64,000 nt of DNA from Flavobacteriales bacterium UBA4422 (GCA_002389645.1 DGQE01000034.1:1-64000); one strand, 5' to 3'; shown: positions 18,418-27,914, counted from the first letter of the stretch. Made by a program: numbers and translations. The notes: a model not told the origin generated them from the sequence alone.

Positions 18418-18612
18418 ATGCCATGATTTTATTCGTATGCTGCTGATAGGGTATGTAAGGCTCTTCATTTAAGAAGCAAGCACCCCGAATTGTATTCTTA
18501 CTGTCTATTGACTCTGGATTGGCTCAAGTTGTAACCCGGAATGGAGTTTAGTATTGGATACTATACCCACGCCATCTGATTATGTTTGTGATGACAATGT
18601 TATTTGGATCTA

Positions 18613-19674
18613 CTAACGGTTTTCGTATTGAGATCGATAATAATCTTGGTAGCTGCCTGTTTTGATATTCTGAATCCATTCCTCATTCTTCAAATACCAA
18701 TCAATAGTTTGGCTGAGTCCATTCTCGAATGTTGTTTTCGGGGACCAATCATGCTCTTTTTTAATTTTTGAGCAGTCAATGGCGTACCTAAAATCATGTC
18801 CAGCTCTGTCTTTTACATAGGAAATTAGTTGTTCGCATTCACCGTTCTGACGACCCAACTTCTCGTCCATTTTGGTGCAAAGAAGTTGAATGAGCTTGAT
18901 GTTACTCCATTCATTTTCACCGCCAATATTATAGGTCTCTTGAGATATGCCTTCATGGTAAATAAGGTCTATTGCTTCAGCATGATCTTCAACGTAAAGC
19001 CAGTCACGAACATTTTCACCTTTTCCATAAACGGGCAAAGGCTTTTTCTCAACGATGTTACTTATGAAAAGAGGAATTAATTTTTCTGGGAATTGATTAG
19101 GACCGTAATTGTTACTGCAGTTTGAAATCACAATCGGAAGTCCGTATGTATGACCGAATGCTCTTACAAGATGGTCAGAACTTGCTTTTGATGCAGAATA
19201 AGGACTTTTAGGGTCATATGGAGTGCTTTCAAGGAAAAAACCATCATCTCCTAAAGAACCAAACACTTCGTCTGTTGAAACATGGTAAAATAGTTTGTCT
19301 GAAAAATCGGATTTCCAAAATGCAACGGCACAGTTCAAAAGGTTTGCCGTTCCTACAATGTTTGTTTGGATAAAAGCCAAAGGCTCAGAAATTGACCGGT
19401 CAACATGCGATTCAGCAGCCAAATGAATTACACCATTTACGTTGTATTTCTCGAAAATTGACAAGATGCCAGTCTCATCACATATATCAATTTTCTCAAA
19501 GCGATAGTTTGGCAGCTTATCGATATCATGCAAGTTTTCAAGGTTTCCAGCGTAAGTCAGAATATCAACGTTAATTATCAAATACTCAGGATACCGATTA
19601 ACCAACCTTCTCACGACATGAGAGCCAATGAACCCAGCTCCGCCAGTTACTATGATGCGTTTTTTAAACTCCAT
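18613..19674 (-). CDS. rfbB: dTDP-glucose 4,6-dehydratase
   Basis: A 353-residue extended SDR enzyme converting dTDP-glucose to dTDP-4-keto-6-deoxyglucose. The NAD-binding motif is TGGAGFIGSHVVRRL at the N-terminus; the catalytic region is HVSTDEVFGSLG (Thr/Asp/Glu triad) with YSASKASSDHLVRA supplying the Tyr and Lys. NCSNNYGPNQFPEKLIPLFI and GENVRDWLYVEDH are RfbB-specific substrate segments. It is the last of six minus-strand nucleotide-sugar genes. No rfbA, rfbC or rfbD lies in the window, so the final dTDP-sugar cannot be named. Confidence 0.95.
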   Translation of the reverse strand: MEFKKRIIVTGGAGFIGSHVVRRLVNRYPEYLIINVDILTYAGNLENLHDIDKLPNYRFEKIDICDETGILSIFEKYNVNGVIHLAAESHVDRSISEPLAFIQTNIVGTANLLNCAVAFWKSDFSDKLFYHVSTDEVFGSLGDDGFFLESTPYDPKSPYSASKASSDHLVRAFGHTYGLPIVISNCSNNYGPNQFPEKLIPLFISNIVEKKPLPVYGKGENVRDWLYVEDHAEAIDLIYHEGISQETYNIGGENEWSNIKLIQLLCTKMDEKLGRQNGECEQLISYVKDRAGHDFRYAIDCSKIKKEHDWSPKTTFENGLSQTIDWYLKNEEWIQNIKTGSYQDYYRSQYENR

Positions 19675-19682
19675 ACCTGCAG

Positions 19683-20984
19683 TTATAAACTCCAGTAGTT
19701 AAGTGTTTTGATTTTTGCTTTAAATATTCCTTTTACATCAACGAATATTCCTTTGTCATCGACCATGAGGTTTTTGAAATCAGACTCTTCCATTTTTACA
19801 TACTCATCGTGATTAACAGCAACGATCACTGCGTCATATGATTGGCTAACGATCTCTGATAAACCAAAGCCATATTCATGCTGAAGTTCATCACTTTCTG
19901 CATAAGGGTCAGCTACAGCAACATCCACCATAAACGAACGTAGCTCTTTTACGACATCTGCTACTTTAGAGTTTCTAATGTCGCTTACATTTTCTTTGAA
20001 TGTGGCGCCCATTACTAAGACTTTAGCTCCTGCAACATTTTTACCCTGAGCTAGAATCTTTTTTACGGTGGTTTTCGCAATGTAATTGCCCATACTATCA
20101 TTTACGTAGCGTCCAGAATTGATAATCCTTGCGTGATAACCAAGTTTTTCAGCTTTATAAGTAAGGTAATAGGGGTCTACTCCGATGCAATGCCCACCTA
20201 CTAATCCAGGAGAGAATTTTAAGAAATTCCATTTTGTCCCAGCAGCCTCTAGCACTTCGTATGTGTTTATGCCAATTCGATTAAATATAATCGATAGTTC
20301 ATTCATCAACGCGATATTCACATCGCGCTGGGTATTCTCGATAATTTTAGCCGCCTCTGCAACTTTAATACTTGAAGCTTGATGAACACCAGGCTCAACT
20401 ATTATTTTATAGGTGTCAGCAATAATTCCTGATGATTCTTCGTCACAACCAGAAACTACTTTCAAAATTGTCGTGATTGTATGCTCTTTATCCCCTGGGT
20501 TGATTCTTTCAGGTGAATAGCCAACTTTAAAATCATTGATGTAAGTTAATCCCGACAACTCCTCTAGGACAGGAACACAATCGTCTTCAGTACAACCAGG
20601 GTATACGGTTGATTCGAAAACCACATAGTCGCCTTTTTTCAATACGCTTCCTATTGTTTTCGAAGCACCAAGAAGAGGTCTTAGGTCAGGCTTATTATAA
20701 TTGTCAATAGGGGTAGGTACAGCAACAATGAAAAATTTCACATCTTTCAAATCTTCAGTATTGGCCGTAAAAGTGATATCACTGTTTTCGAAGTCGCTTG
20801 ATTCTAATTCGTCACTTGGATCAACATTATTATTCATCATTGCAACGCGTTCAGCATTGATGTCAAACCCTACAACAGATACCTTTTTAGCAAATGCCAA
20901 TGCAATTGGAAGGCCTACATATCCTAAACCGATTACTCCAATTTTTGCTTCTTTTTTTAAAATTTGATCGTATAGATTACTCAT
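19683..20984 (-). CDS. UDP-N-acetyl-hexosamine 6-dehydrogenase (TviB/WbpO-like)
   Basis: A 433-residue nucleotide-sugar dehydrogenase. The start is the ATG at 20984 (MSNLYDQIL); a TTG two codons earlier is not needed. The Rossmann motif is IGVIGLGYVGLPIALAFAK. The catalytic Cys is in GLVGGHCIGVDPYYLTYKAE, the form seen in the UDP-GalNAc/ManNAc dehydrogenases rather than in UDP-glucose dehydrogenase. VFESTVYPGCTEDDC and VLVMGATFKENVSDIRNSK are further family blocks. It makes a UDP-N-acetylhexosaminuronic acid; the exact epimer is not decidable by eye. It lies 8 bp before rfbB and is a paralogue of the ugd gene in the same operon. Confidence 0.9.
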   Translation of the reverse strand: MSNLYDQILKKEAKIGVIGLGYVGLPIALAFAKKVSVVGFDINAERVAMMNNNVDPSDELESSDFENSDITFTANTEDLKDVKFFIVAVPTPIDNYNKPDLRPLLGASKTIGSVLKKGDYVVFESTVYPGCTEDDCVPVLEELSGLTYINDFKVGYSPERINPGDKEHTITTILKVVSGCDEESSGIIADTYKIIVEPGVHQASSIKVAEAAKIIENTQRDVNIALMNELSIIFNRIGINTYEVLEAAGTKWNFLKFSPGLVGGHCIGVDPYYLTYKAEKLGYHARIINSGRYVNDSMGNYIAKTTVKKILAQGKNVAGAKVLVMGATFKENVSDIRNSKVADVVKELRSFMVDVAVADPYAESDELQHEYGFGLSEIVSQSYDAVIVAVNHDEYVKMEESDFKNLMVDDKGIFVDVKGIFKAKIKTLNYWSL

Positions 20985-20993
20985 ATCCAATAA

Positions 20994-21563
20994 TTAAAGT
21001 TTAGAGACCCTTCCGTTTTCGAGCCTATATGTTGATGATGATTCAGGGCAAGTTGCCAAGCCCTCTGAATTAAAATTTAATCGATGTCCAAATTCACTCA
21101 TCCAACCAATTTGTTTGGCAGGATTACCTACAACCAGTGCGTAAGCAGATACCTGTTTTGTTACTACAGCTCCAGCACCAATAAATGCATATTCTCCAAT
21201 ATTGTGTCCGCAAACAATTGTAGCATTCGCTCCTATTGACACCCCTTTTTTAACAATAGTTTTAGTGTATTGCCCTCTGCGGTTGACACCGCTTCTAGGG
21301 TTGGTCACGTTTGTAAAAACCATACTTGGGCCTAAAAACACGTCATCTTCGCAGATCACACCTGTGTAGACAGATACATTATTTTGAATTTTCACATTGT
21401 TTCCGAGGATCACCTCAGGTGAAATGACGCAGTTCTGACCGATGTTGCAGTTTTCGCCAATCACACAGTTAGGCATAACATGACTAAAGTGCCAAACCTT
21501 AGTTCCGGAACCTATCGTGCAGCCTTCATCAATAATTGCCGTGTCATGAGCGAAATATTTCAT
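20994..21563 (-). CDS. Left-handed beta-helix N-acetyltransferase (WbpD/WlbB-like)
   Basis: A 189-residue hexapeptide-repeat acyltransferase. The start at 21563 (MKYFAHDTAIID) overlaps no other gene and fits the family; an ATG at 21581 would add six residues. Repeats of the type (I/V)GxxxxI run from about residues 10 to 140 (CTIGSGTKVWHFSHVMPN, CNIGQNCVISPEVILG, VSIGANATIVCGHNIG), followed by the tail VVGNPAKQIGWMSEFG. WbpD-type enzymes acetylate the 3-amino group of UDP-2-acetamido-3-amino-glucuronate; the aminotransferase and the HexNAc dehydrogenase in this operon fit that pathway. Confidence 0.85.
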   Translation of the reverse strand: MKYFAHDTAIIDEGCTIGSGTKVWHFSHVMPNCVIGENCNIGQNCVISPEVILGNNVKIQNNVSVYTGVICEDDVFLGPSMVFTNVTNPRSGVNRRGQYTKTIVKKGVSIGANATIVCGHNIGEYAFIGAGAVVTKQVSAYALVVGNPAKQIGWMSEFGHRLNFNSEGLATCPESSSTYRLENGRVSKL

Positions 21564-21564
21564 G

Positions 21565-22548
21565 TTATCTGAAATAGGCATCGAAATTCTTGTGTTCGTT
21601 TTTACGTAGTTCCTCTTCTGAAAGTTGCTTGAAATAATCGTATGTAATTTTCAAGCCTTCACTTCTTTGAACTTTAGGCTCCCATCCTAAAACTTCTTTT
21701 GCTTTAGAAATATCCGGTCTGCGTTTTTCTGGATCGCCCTCAGGTAAATCTTTAAAAACTACTTTTTGATTTGTTCCCGTCAGCTTGATTATTTCTTCCG
21801 CAAAATCTTTGATAGATATTTCGTCTGGATTACCGATGTTCATAGGTAAGGAATAGTCGCTTAATAGCAAACGATATATACCTTCTATTAGATCATCCAT
21901 AAAGCAGAATGAGCGGGTTTGACTGCCGTCTCCAAATATGGTTATATCTTCTCCTCTTAAAGCTTGCCCAATAAATGCGGGAAGAACCCTTCCGTCATTC
22001 AATCGCATTCTTGGTCCGTACGTATTGAATATCCTTACGATTCTAGTTTCCAAATTATGAATTCTATTGTAGGCTATAGTCATGGCTTCTTGAAACCTTT
22101 TCGCTTCATCGTAAACCCCTCTTGGGCCAACAGGATTAACATTGCCCCAATACTCTTCAGTTTGAGGGTGTTCTAAAGGGTTTCCATAAACTTCAGAAGT
22201 TGAAGCAACCAGAATTCGAGCTTTTTTGACACGAGCCAAACCAAGCAGGTTATGTGTTCCTAGAGAACTAACCTTTAAAGTTTGGATTGGAATTTTTAAA
22301 TAGTCAATCGGACTAGCCGGTGAGGCAAAGTGCAAAATGTAATCGAGTTTACCCGGAACATGAATAAAAGAGCTAACGTCATGATTATAAAATGAAAAAC
22401 TTTCATGGGCGAACAAGTGCTCAATGTTCTTAAGATCACCGGTTATTAGATTGTCCATGCCAATGACTCGATAGCCTTCGTTGATGAACCTATCGCAAAG
22501 ATGGGATCCTAGAAAGCCAGCTGCACCTGTTATTAAAACGCTTTTCAC
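21565..22548 (-). CDS. UDP-glucuronate decarboxylase (UDP-xylose synthase)
   Basis: A 327-residue extended SDR. The N-terminus ITGAAGFLGSHLCDRFINEG followed by GMDNLITGDLKN is the hallmark of UDP-xylose synthases. The catalytic Ser/Tyr/Lys lie in VASTSEVYGNP and YDEAKRFQEA, and MRLNDGRVLPAFIGQALRGE is the conserved C-terminal substrate block. It would convert UDP-glucuronate, made by the adjacent ugd product, to UDP-xylose. The two genes are 3 bp apart. Confidence 0.9.
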   Translation of the reverse strand: MKSVLITGAAGFLGSHLCDRFINEGYRVIGMDNLITGDLKNIEHLFAHESFSFYNHDVSSFIHVPGKLDYILHFASPASPIDYLKIPIQTLKVSSLGTHNLLGLARVKKARILVASTSEVYGNPLEHPQTEEYWGNVNPVGPRGVYDEAKRFQEAMTIAYNRIHNLETRIVRIFNTYGPRMRLNDGRVLPAFIGQALRGEDITIFGDGSQTRSFCFMDDLIEGIYRLLLSDYSLPMNIGNPDEISIKDFAEEIIKLTGTNQKVVFKDLPEGDPEKRRPDISKAKEVLGWEPKVQRSEGLKITYDYFKQLSEEELRKNEHKNFDAYFR

Positions 22549-22551
22549 TTT

Positions 22552-23865
22552 TTATTGATTTGCAGTTTCTCTTCCGATACTTCTATAGAAATACCCTTTT
22601 TCTCTCATTTTTTTGACTTCGTATAAATTACGCCCGTCAAAAATTGTTTTTGATTTAAGCCTTGAGTCTAACTCGTGAAAGTCAGGTGTTCTGAAAACAG
22701 ACCATTCTGTGCATATGATTAATGCATCTGCATTGTCTAATGCATCGTATTCATTCAAGGCGTAATCAATTTTATTACCGATTTGTTTTTGAACATTGCT
22801 CATTGCTTCTGGATCATAAGCTTTGATTGTGGCGCCCTGCTCAATGAGTTTGTCAATAATATACAATGATGGAGCTTCGCGAATGTCATCAGTATCTGGC
22901 TTAAATGCCAGTCCCCACATTGCGAAATGTTTGCCTTTCAATTCACCTTTGTAAGAATTCAGTATGGAAGGAAGTAAAATTGTCTTTTGTGACTCATTAA
23001 CTTTCATTACTGATTCGAGTATTTCGAGATTGTAATTGTGATCTTTTGCCGTCTTTACGATCGCTTGCACATCTTTTGGAAAGCAGCTGCCACCATAGCC
23101 TATACCTGGAAAAAGAAAACGATTTCCAATTCTAGAATCGGATCCAATGCCAACTCGTACCTTATCTACATCAGCTCCAACTATTTCACATAGATTGGCG
23201 ATTTCGTTCATGAAAGAAATCTTGGTAGCTAAAAATGCATTGGCAGCGTACTTCGTCATTTCTGCGGACTTTTCATCCATGAAGATGATAGGGTTTCCTT
23301 GTCTAACGAATGGTTTAAACAACTCTTCTAATACTTCTTGTGCTCGTGATGACTCAGTGCCAATAACTACTCTGTCAGGCTTCATGAAGTCATCTACAGC
23401 AAAACCTTCACGCAAAAACTCTGGATTAGAAACAACGTCAAACTCTCCATTGTAGTTTGCCGAAATCGCAGCATGAACTTTATCAGCTGTGCCTACTGGA
23501 ACAGTACTTTTATCAATGATAATACTATAATCCGAAAGCATTTTCCCGAGGTCATCAGCAACTTTTAGAATGTACTGAAGGTCAGCTGAGCCATCTGCAC
23601 CTGGAGGTGTAGGTAATGCCAAGAAAATGACATTAGCATGCTTAACAGCATCTTCAAGGTTGGTCGTGAATTCTAGTCTCTTTTGCTTGATATTTCGTTC
23701 GAAAAGATTATCAAGATGAGGTTCGTAAATAGGTATTACCCCATTTTTCATTTTGTGAACTTTTTCTTCATCTATGTCTACACAAACAACGTGATTGCCT
23801 GTTTCAGCCAAGCACGTGCCTGTTACTAATCCTACGTATCCAGTTCCAACTACCGCAATATTCAT
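22552..23865 (-). CDS. ugd: UDP-glucose 6-dehydrogenase
   Basis: A 437-residue enzyme oxidising UDP-glucose to UDP-glucuronate. Motifs: N-terminal Rossmann MNIAVVGTGYVGLVTGTCLAE, VDKSTVPVGTADKV-like segment (DKSTVPVGTAD), NPEFLREGFAVDDF, and the catalytic Cys in GIGYGGSCFPKDVQAIV (about residue 260). FAMWGLAFKPDTDDIREAPS is the second nucleotide-binding domain. Its stop is followed within 3 bp by the UDP-xylose synthase start, and its start overlaps the aminotransferase stop by 4 nt, so the three are translationally coupled. Confidence 0.96.
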   Translation of the reverse strand: MNIAVVGTGYVGLVTGTCLAETGNHVVCVDIDEEKVHKMKNGVIPIYEPHLDNLFERNIKQKRLEFTTNLEDAVKHANVIFLALPTPPGADGSADLQYILKVADDLGKMLSDYSIIIDKSTVPVGTADKVHAAISANYNGEFDVVSNPEFLREGFAVDDFMKPDRVVIGTESSRAQEVLEELFKPFVRQGNPIIFMDEKSAEMTKYAANAFLATKISFMNEIANLCEIVGADVDKVRVGIGSDSRIGNRFLFPGIGYGGSCFPKDVQAIVKTAKDHNYNLEILESVMKVNESQKTILLPSILNSYKGELKGKHFAMWGLAFKPDTDDIREAPSLYIIDKLIEQGATIKAYDPEAMSNVQKQIGNKIDYALNEYDALDNADALIICTEWSVFRTPDFHELDSRLKSKTIFDGRNLYEVKKMREKGYFYRSIGRETANQ

Positions 23866-24992
23866 CCTTTTATAAATCTAATAACGTGACCTACAATGTA
23901 TTGTAATTGATCTTCAGTAAGTTCAGTATGCATAGGTAAACTTAGAACCTTAGAAGTCAAACTTTCTGTTTTTGGCATGTCACCAGCTTTTGCGCCATAT
24001 TCAGTATATCCTTTTTGTAAATGCACTGGAACGGGATAATAGATGTTGGCTGGGATGTCATTTTCATTCAAGTATTCCTGCAAAGCATCGCGATCAACAT
24101 TATCTAATTTAATAGTATACTGATGAAAACCATGACTTGAGTATGGAGCAAGATAAGGAGTTGTGATTTCCTCTATGTTTTTAAACGCTTCGCTGTAAAA
24201 GTCTGCTGCAGCATTTCTTGCTTCGGTGTATTCATCTAAGTGCTTGAGCTTAATCCGCAAAACAGCGGCCTGAATGGAGTCAAGGCGAGAATTACAGCCT
24301 ATCATATCATGATGATATTTGATGCGCTGTCCGTGGTTTGAAATCATTTTCAGCTGAGCAGCGAGTTCATCATCATTAGTCATCATTGCCCCTCCATCTC
24401 CATAGCAGCCTAAGTTTTTTGATGGGAAAAATGAGGTGGTTCCAATATGTCCAATACAACCAGCTTTTGCTTTTTCGCCTGAACTATTTGTGTAGTCACT
24501 TCCAATTGCTTGAGCAGTATCTTCTATCACAAAAATGTTCTCTTTATTCGCTAACTCCATAATGGCATCCATGTTTGCGCATTGACCGTAAAGGTGCACT
24601 GGAATGATAGCTTTCGTTTTGGACGTGATTTTTGATTTAGCGTCTTCCACATCAATCGTAAATGTATCAGTATCAACTTCAACAAAAATGGGCTTTAATT
24701 GCAATAACGCGATCACCTCAGCCGTAGCGATATAGGTGAAGCTTGGAGTTAAAATTTCATCCCCTGGTTTTGCTCCGATTGCCATCAACGCGATTTGAAG
24801 TGCATCCGTGCCGTTGGCACAAGGAATAACGTGCTTTACATTAAGGTAAGCTTCAAGTTCTGCTGCGAACGATTTCACCTCGGGGCCATTGATAAAGGCC
24901 GTGCTGTCTATTACATTGAGCACAGCAGTGTCAATTTCTTCTTTGATTTTGAGATACTGCGTGTGCAGATCTACTAATTGAATTTGATTCAT
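23862..24992 (-). CDS. DegT/DnrJ/EryC1 family sugar aminotransferase
   Basis: A 376-residue PLP-dependent aminotransferase of nucleotide sugars. Visible are VIPCANGTDALQIALMA (cofactor phosphate region), FVIEDTAQAIGSDY (Asp pairing with the pyridine N), and SFFPSKNLGCYGDGGAMMTND with the PLP-binding Lys. The best match I can recall is the WbpE/WlbC type, which puts the 3-amino group on UDP-3-keto-GlcNAcA. It is the first gene of the nucleotide-sugar operon, with a perfect -7 box just upstream. Confidence 0.9.
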   Translation of the reverse strand: MNQIQLVDLHTQYLKIKEEIDTAVLNVIDSTAFINGPEVKSFAAELEAYLNVKHVIPCANGTDALQIALMAIGAKPGDEILTPSFTYIATAEVIALLQLKPIFVEVDTDTFTIDVEDAKSKITSKTKAIIPVHLYGQCANMDAIMELANKENIFVIEDTAQAIGSDYTNSSGEKAKAGCIGHIGTTSFFPSKNLGCYGDGGAMMTNDDELAAQLKMISNHGQRIKYHHDMIGCNSRLDSIQAAVLRIKLKHLDEYTEARNAAADFYSEAFKNIEEITTPYLAPYSSHGFHQYTIKLDNVDRDALQEYLNENDIPANIYYPVPVHLQKGYTEYGAKAGDMPKTESLTSKVLSLPMHTELTEDQLQYIVGHVIRFIKG

Positions 24993-25012
24993 TCAGTCCT
25001 AAAAATGAGGCG

Positions 25013-25020
25013 CAAAGATA
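25013..25020 (-). promoter_or_regulatory. Putative -7 box (TATCTTTG) of the nucleotide-sugar operon
   Basis: Perfect TAnnTTTG on the minus strand, 20 bp before the aminotransferase ATG at 24992. No clear TTG is seen at -33. The DNA from here to 25114 separates this operon from the divergent gene at 25115. Confidence 0.45.
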
Positions 25021-25114
25021 TTCTTTTAAGCTACTCCTTTTTACTTTGAACCCCGTATTCTCAAATGAATCTTATGATGTTAAACCTACCTGAATCCTTT
25101 GCTATTTTCGCAGT

Positions 25115-25867
25115 ATGTTCAGAATAGTTTTAGTGGTTTCATTTTTCCTTTTAAGTGCAGCAAGTTTTGCGCAAAAAAGTATTCAAGATACGGCTATTCG
25201 ATTTTTTGCTATTTCGGCCGAGATAGGAATGCAATCTGGGTTTGCCGATTTAGGCGAAAGGTTTGGATACGGGGGAATCGCAGGCGGATCATTTCTTTAC
25301 AAATCTGCTTCTAATTTTACTCTAGAGGCAAACTATGGTTTCTTCTTTGGAAACAGGGTGAATGAGGATACTATTCTGTCTTCCCTCAGAACGGAAAGCG
25401 GTGATATTATTGGCAGAGATGGTGGTCCAGCGGATGTGTTTTTATATCAGAGAGGATTTGTTTCTACTGTTAGGGTCGGGAAAATTTTTCCGATCGTTGG
25501 TCCAAATCCTAATTCAGGATTGCACATAGCATTGGGAGGCGGAGTAATGCAGCATAAGATTAAAATTATTGAAGTTGCTGAACAAGTTCCTCAACTTATG
25601 GGTGACTATAGCAAAGGTTATGATCAATTGACCTATGGCTTTACCTTATCTCAATCAATAGGTTATCAGCATTTTAGTAATTATCGATTACTCAACTTTT
25701 ATGTCGGTGCCGAAATCTATGAAGGGTTCACCCAGAATAGACGAAGCATAAACTTCAATACTAAATCCGCTGATCCTACTCAGCGTTTAGATATTTTAGC
25801 GAACCTTGTTGTGAGGTGGTACTTCCCGTTATACAGGCGTCAAGCCAGTGATTTTTATTTCTATTAA
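25115..25867 (+). CDS. Predicted outer-membrane beta-barrel protein, unknown function
   Basis: A 250-residue protein with a clear signal peptide (MFRIVLVVSFFLLSAASFAQ). The mature part is rich in glycine and aromatic residues in alternating patterns (GGSFLYKSASNFTLEANYGFFFGN, HIALGGGVMQHKIKIIE, VVRWYFPLYRRQASDFYFY) and ends in an aromatic residue, as outer-membrane barrels often do. I do not recognise a named family. It lies 7 bp before waaA and is probably co-transcribed, which suggests an envelope role. A near-consensus box (TATTTTCG) lies just before the ATG. Confidence 0.72.
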   Translation: MFRIVLVVSFFLLSAASFAQKSIQDTAIRFFAISAEIGMQSGFADLGERFGYGGIAGGSFLYKSASNFTLEANYGFFFGNRVNEDTILSSLRTESGDIIGRDGGPADVFLYQRGFVSTVRVGKIFPIVGPNPNSGLHIALGGGVMQHKIKIIEVAEQVPQLMGDYSKGYDQLTYGFTLSQSIGYQHFSNYRLLNFYVGAEIYEGFTQNRRSINFNTKSADPTQRLDILANLVVRWYFPLYRRQASDFYFY

Positions 25868-25874
25868 TTAACTT

Positions 25875-27113
25875 ATGCTGCGTTTTTACACATTACTTCT
25901 TAGAATGGGATTGATTTTGGTCCCATTATTCAGTAGTAAAAATGTCAAGGTGAGAAAGTGGTTTGATGCAAGAGAAAAATGGAAGGAAGACCTAGGTTCA
26001 TTCAATAAACACAAGACGGTTATTTGGTTTCATTGCGCGTCAATAGGTGAATTCGAACAAGCTCGACCAGTCATCGAAAAGCTCGCGCAAACTGATCGTT
26101 ATCAGCTTGCGATTACTTTTTTTTCAAGTTCGGGATATGAGGCGAAAGCCAACTACGAATTTGCGGATCTAATTACCTATTTGCCTTCCGATCTGCCAGA
26201 GAATGCAGAAGATTTTGTAAATAAGTTAAACCCTGACGCAGCCATTTTTGTGAAGTATGAGTTTTGGTTCAACTTCATGGATGTGCTTTACACGAAGAAC
26301 ATTCCAATGGCATTAATCAGCGCCTACTTTCCAGATAAGCACTGGACAATAGAATGGCCGGGTATATTATTGGGAGAGATGTTGTCTCAGTTCGATGTGA
26401 TTTTTACTCAGGATGAAATGAGTTGTAATATTCTCGCTAGTGTAATGATAGATAATGCAAGAAGCGTTGGAGACACGAGAGTTGATAGAGTACTTGATGT
26501 AAAGAAACAAGCTTGGGAATTTGACCCAATAAACAGCTTTATTGGAGAAGGTGAACACGTGCTCGTTGTCGGAAGTAATTGGTCGGCAGATGATCGAAAT
26601 TTGATACCAGTTATAAAAAATCACCCGAATTTGAAAGTTATAGTGGTGCCGCATGAGCTTCATGAAAATCAAAAGTCTTCATGGAAGGAAAACTTTAAGA
26701 GCCAGATGCTATCTATTGCCGAACTCGAGTCTGGAGAATTTGTTAACCAGCGAGTTTTATATGTCGATCGTATGGGATTACTTTCAAGGGTATACAGATT
26801 TGCTTCTGTCGCTTACATTGGCGGTGGGTTTGGGAAAGCAGTTCACAATACGTTGGAAGCCGCTGTTTATAATATACCCGTAATCTTTGGGCCGGAGAAT
26901 GGGCGGTTTCAAGAGATTCAATATTTGAAAGAGTTAGGTGTAGGAATTGAAGTCAAGTCTCAATCCGAGTTATCAGCAGCACTTGATAAGGCGCTATCTG
27001 ATAAAGAGTATCGTGCTCTAGTCAATCGAGCTTCCAATGAATTTTTTCAAAGTCAGTTGGGCGCAAGTGACGAAATTTTTCAATGGATTGAAAAAGTGTC
27101 TAAACGCAAATAA
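25875..27113 (+). CDS. waaA: 3-deoxy-D-manno-octulosonic acid (Kdo) transferase
   Basis: A 412-residue GT30 glycosyltransferase that adds Kdo to lipid A at the inner membrane. The N-terminal hydrophobic segment (FYTLLLRMGLILVPLF) anchors it. Typical blocks are VIWFHCASIGEFEQARPVIE (with the catalytic acidic residue), FVKYEFWFNFMDVL, and the C-terminal nucleotide-sugar motif YIGGGFGKAVHNTLEAAVYNIPVIFGP. Length is normal. The gene is followed by a weak hairpin. Confidence 0.95.
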   Translation: MLRFYTLLLRMGLILVPLFSSKNVKVRKWFDAREKWKEDLGSFNKHKTVIWFHCASIGEFEQARPVIEKLAQTDRYQLAITFFSSSGYEAKANYEFADLITYLPSDLPENAEDFVNKLNPDAAIFVKYEFWFNFMDVLYTKNIPMALISAYFPDKHWTIEWPGILLGEMLSQFDVIFTQDEMSCNILASVMIDNARSVGDTRVDRVLDVKKQAWEFDPINSFIGEGEHVLVVGSNWSADDRNLIPVIKNHPNLKVIVVPHELHENQKSSWKENFKSQMLSIAELESGEFVNQRVLYVDRMGLLSRVYRFASVAYIGGGFGKAVHNTLEAAVYNIPVIFGPENGRFQEIQYLKELGVGIEVKSQSELSAALDKALSDKEYRALVNRASNEFFQSQLGASDEIFQWIEKVSKRK

Positions 27114-27138
27114 GCCCCTTCATTCGAAGAGGCTTATT
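27109..27138 (+). terminator. Hairpin at the end of waaA, possible weak terminator
   Basis: AATAAGCC...GGCTTATT stem with an internal CTTC/GAAG extension, overlapping the waaA stop codon. There is no T run after it, so termination is uncertain. Confidence 0.4.
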
Positions 27139-27914
27139 AAGTACAAGGAAGCCGACAAATACCGAACTTTATTATGCAGGATGTGGACATAATTCTCTAC
27201 CATGCAAAGCTTGTGGGTGAGGTTTTAAAAAAAGATTATTTAGCTATTTCTGTGTATTAGATTTAGCCAATTCATTACCCCCTTAGAATTTTTAAATAAT
27301 ACTTCTGACCTGCTTTTTAGAACTCATAAAATAGTTTGCGAATTGCGTGGATTTCTTGATCGGATAGATAAATGAAGTTGCGTTACAAAGAATATTTTCC
27401 CTCAAACTTACAATGTAATAATTATCTTTTTCTGCCTATGAATTTACAGCTTACTCCGCAAAATTTATGCCGGTTGAACACTTAAAAGAAGCCAAAAAGC
27501 TATCGTAAGAAACTTCACTTTATTTTACGGAAGTAGACTATGCTGCTGATTTTACAATGGGACTCGTTTTATTACTTTCTTTTCATAAAGCCACTGGTCA
27601 AACCCCTATAGCTGGAAATTGAGTCATTTATTTCTTGAATTTTTAGATGCCCCAAAAAAATGGGACAGGTTTGATACGAAACCAAGATAATGTTAAGCAG
27701 TTACCTCACCCATTTATTTTTTGAGCATTGGAAATTCCATTGATGAGGGAGTTGCAATTCACGCAATAATCGATAACAAGCTCGTGAGCCTCTGACACCA
27801 GAATATCTGCAGATTCAAGCCAACTAAAACTGCCATCATCAAGCGAATGATGCTGTTGAGACAAGTCCAATTTGTTTGTATATCCAATGTTAACCTTTTT
27901 CCTAATTTTTATAA
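27139..27914. other. Gene-poor stretch, no supported gene
   Basis: About 780 bp with stops in all frames and no recognisable protein. The longest ATG frames are very short (37 codons at 27372-27485 on the plus strand; about 28 codons near 27180). A minus-strand frame at 27706-27918 of 70 codons begins at TTG directly after the DUF2779 remnant and has no recognised similarity. It is most likely decayed DNA belonging to the remnant region that follows. Confidence 0.6.

Noticed and set aside
27214..27712. 9-bp inverted repeat (TGGGTGAGG at 27214-27222, CCTCACCCA at 27704-27712)
   Set aside because: Tempting as ends of a mobile element, but 9 bp at 490 bp distance is not significant, and no transposase or target duplication is seen.
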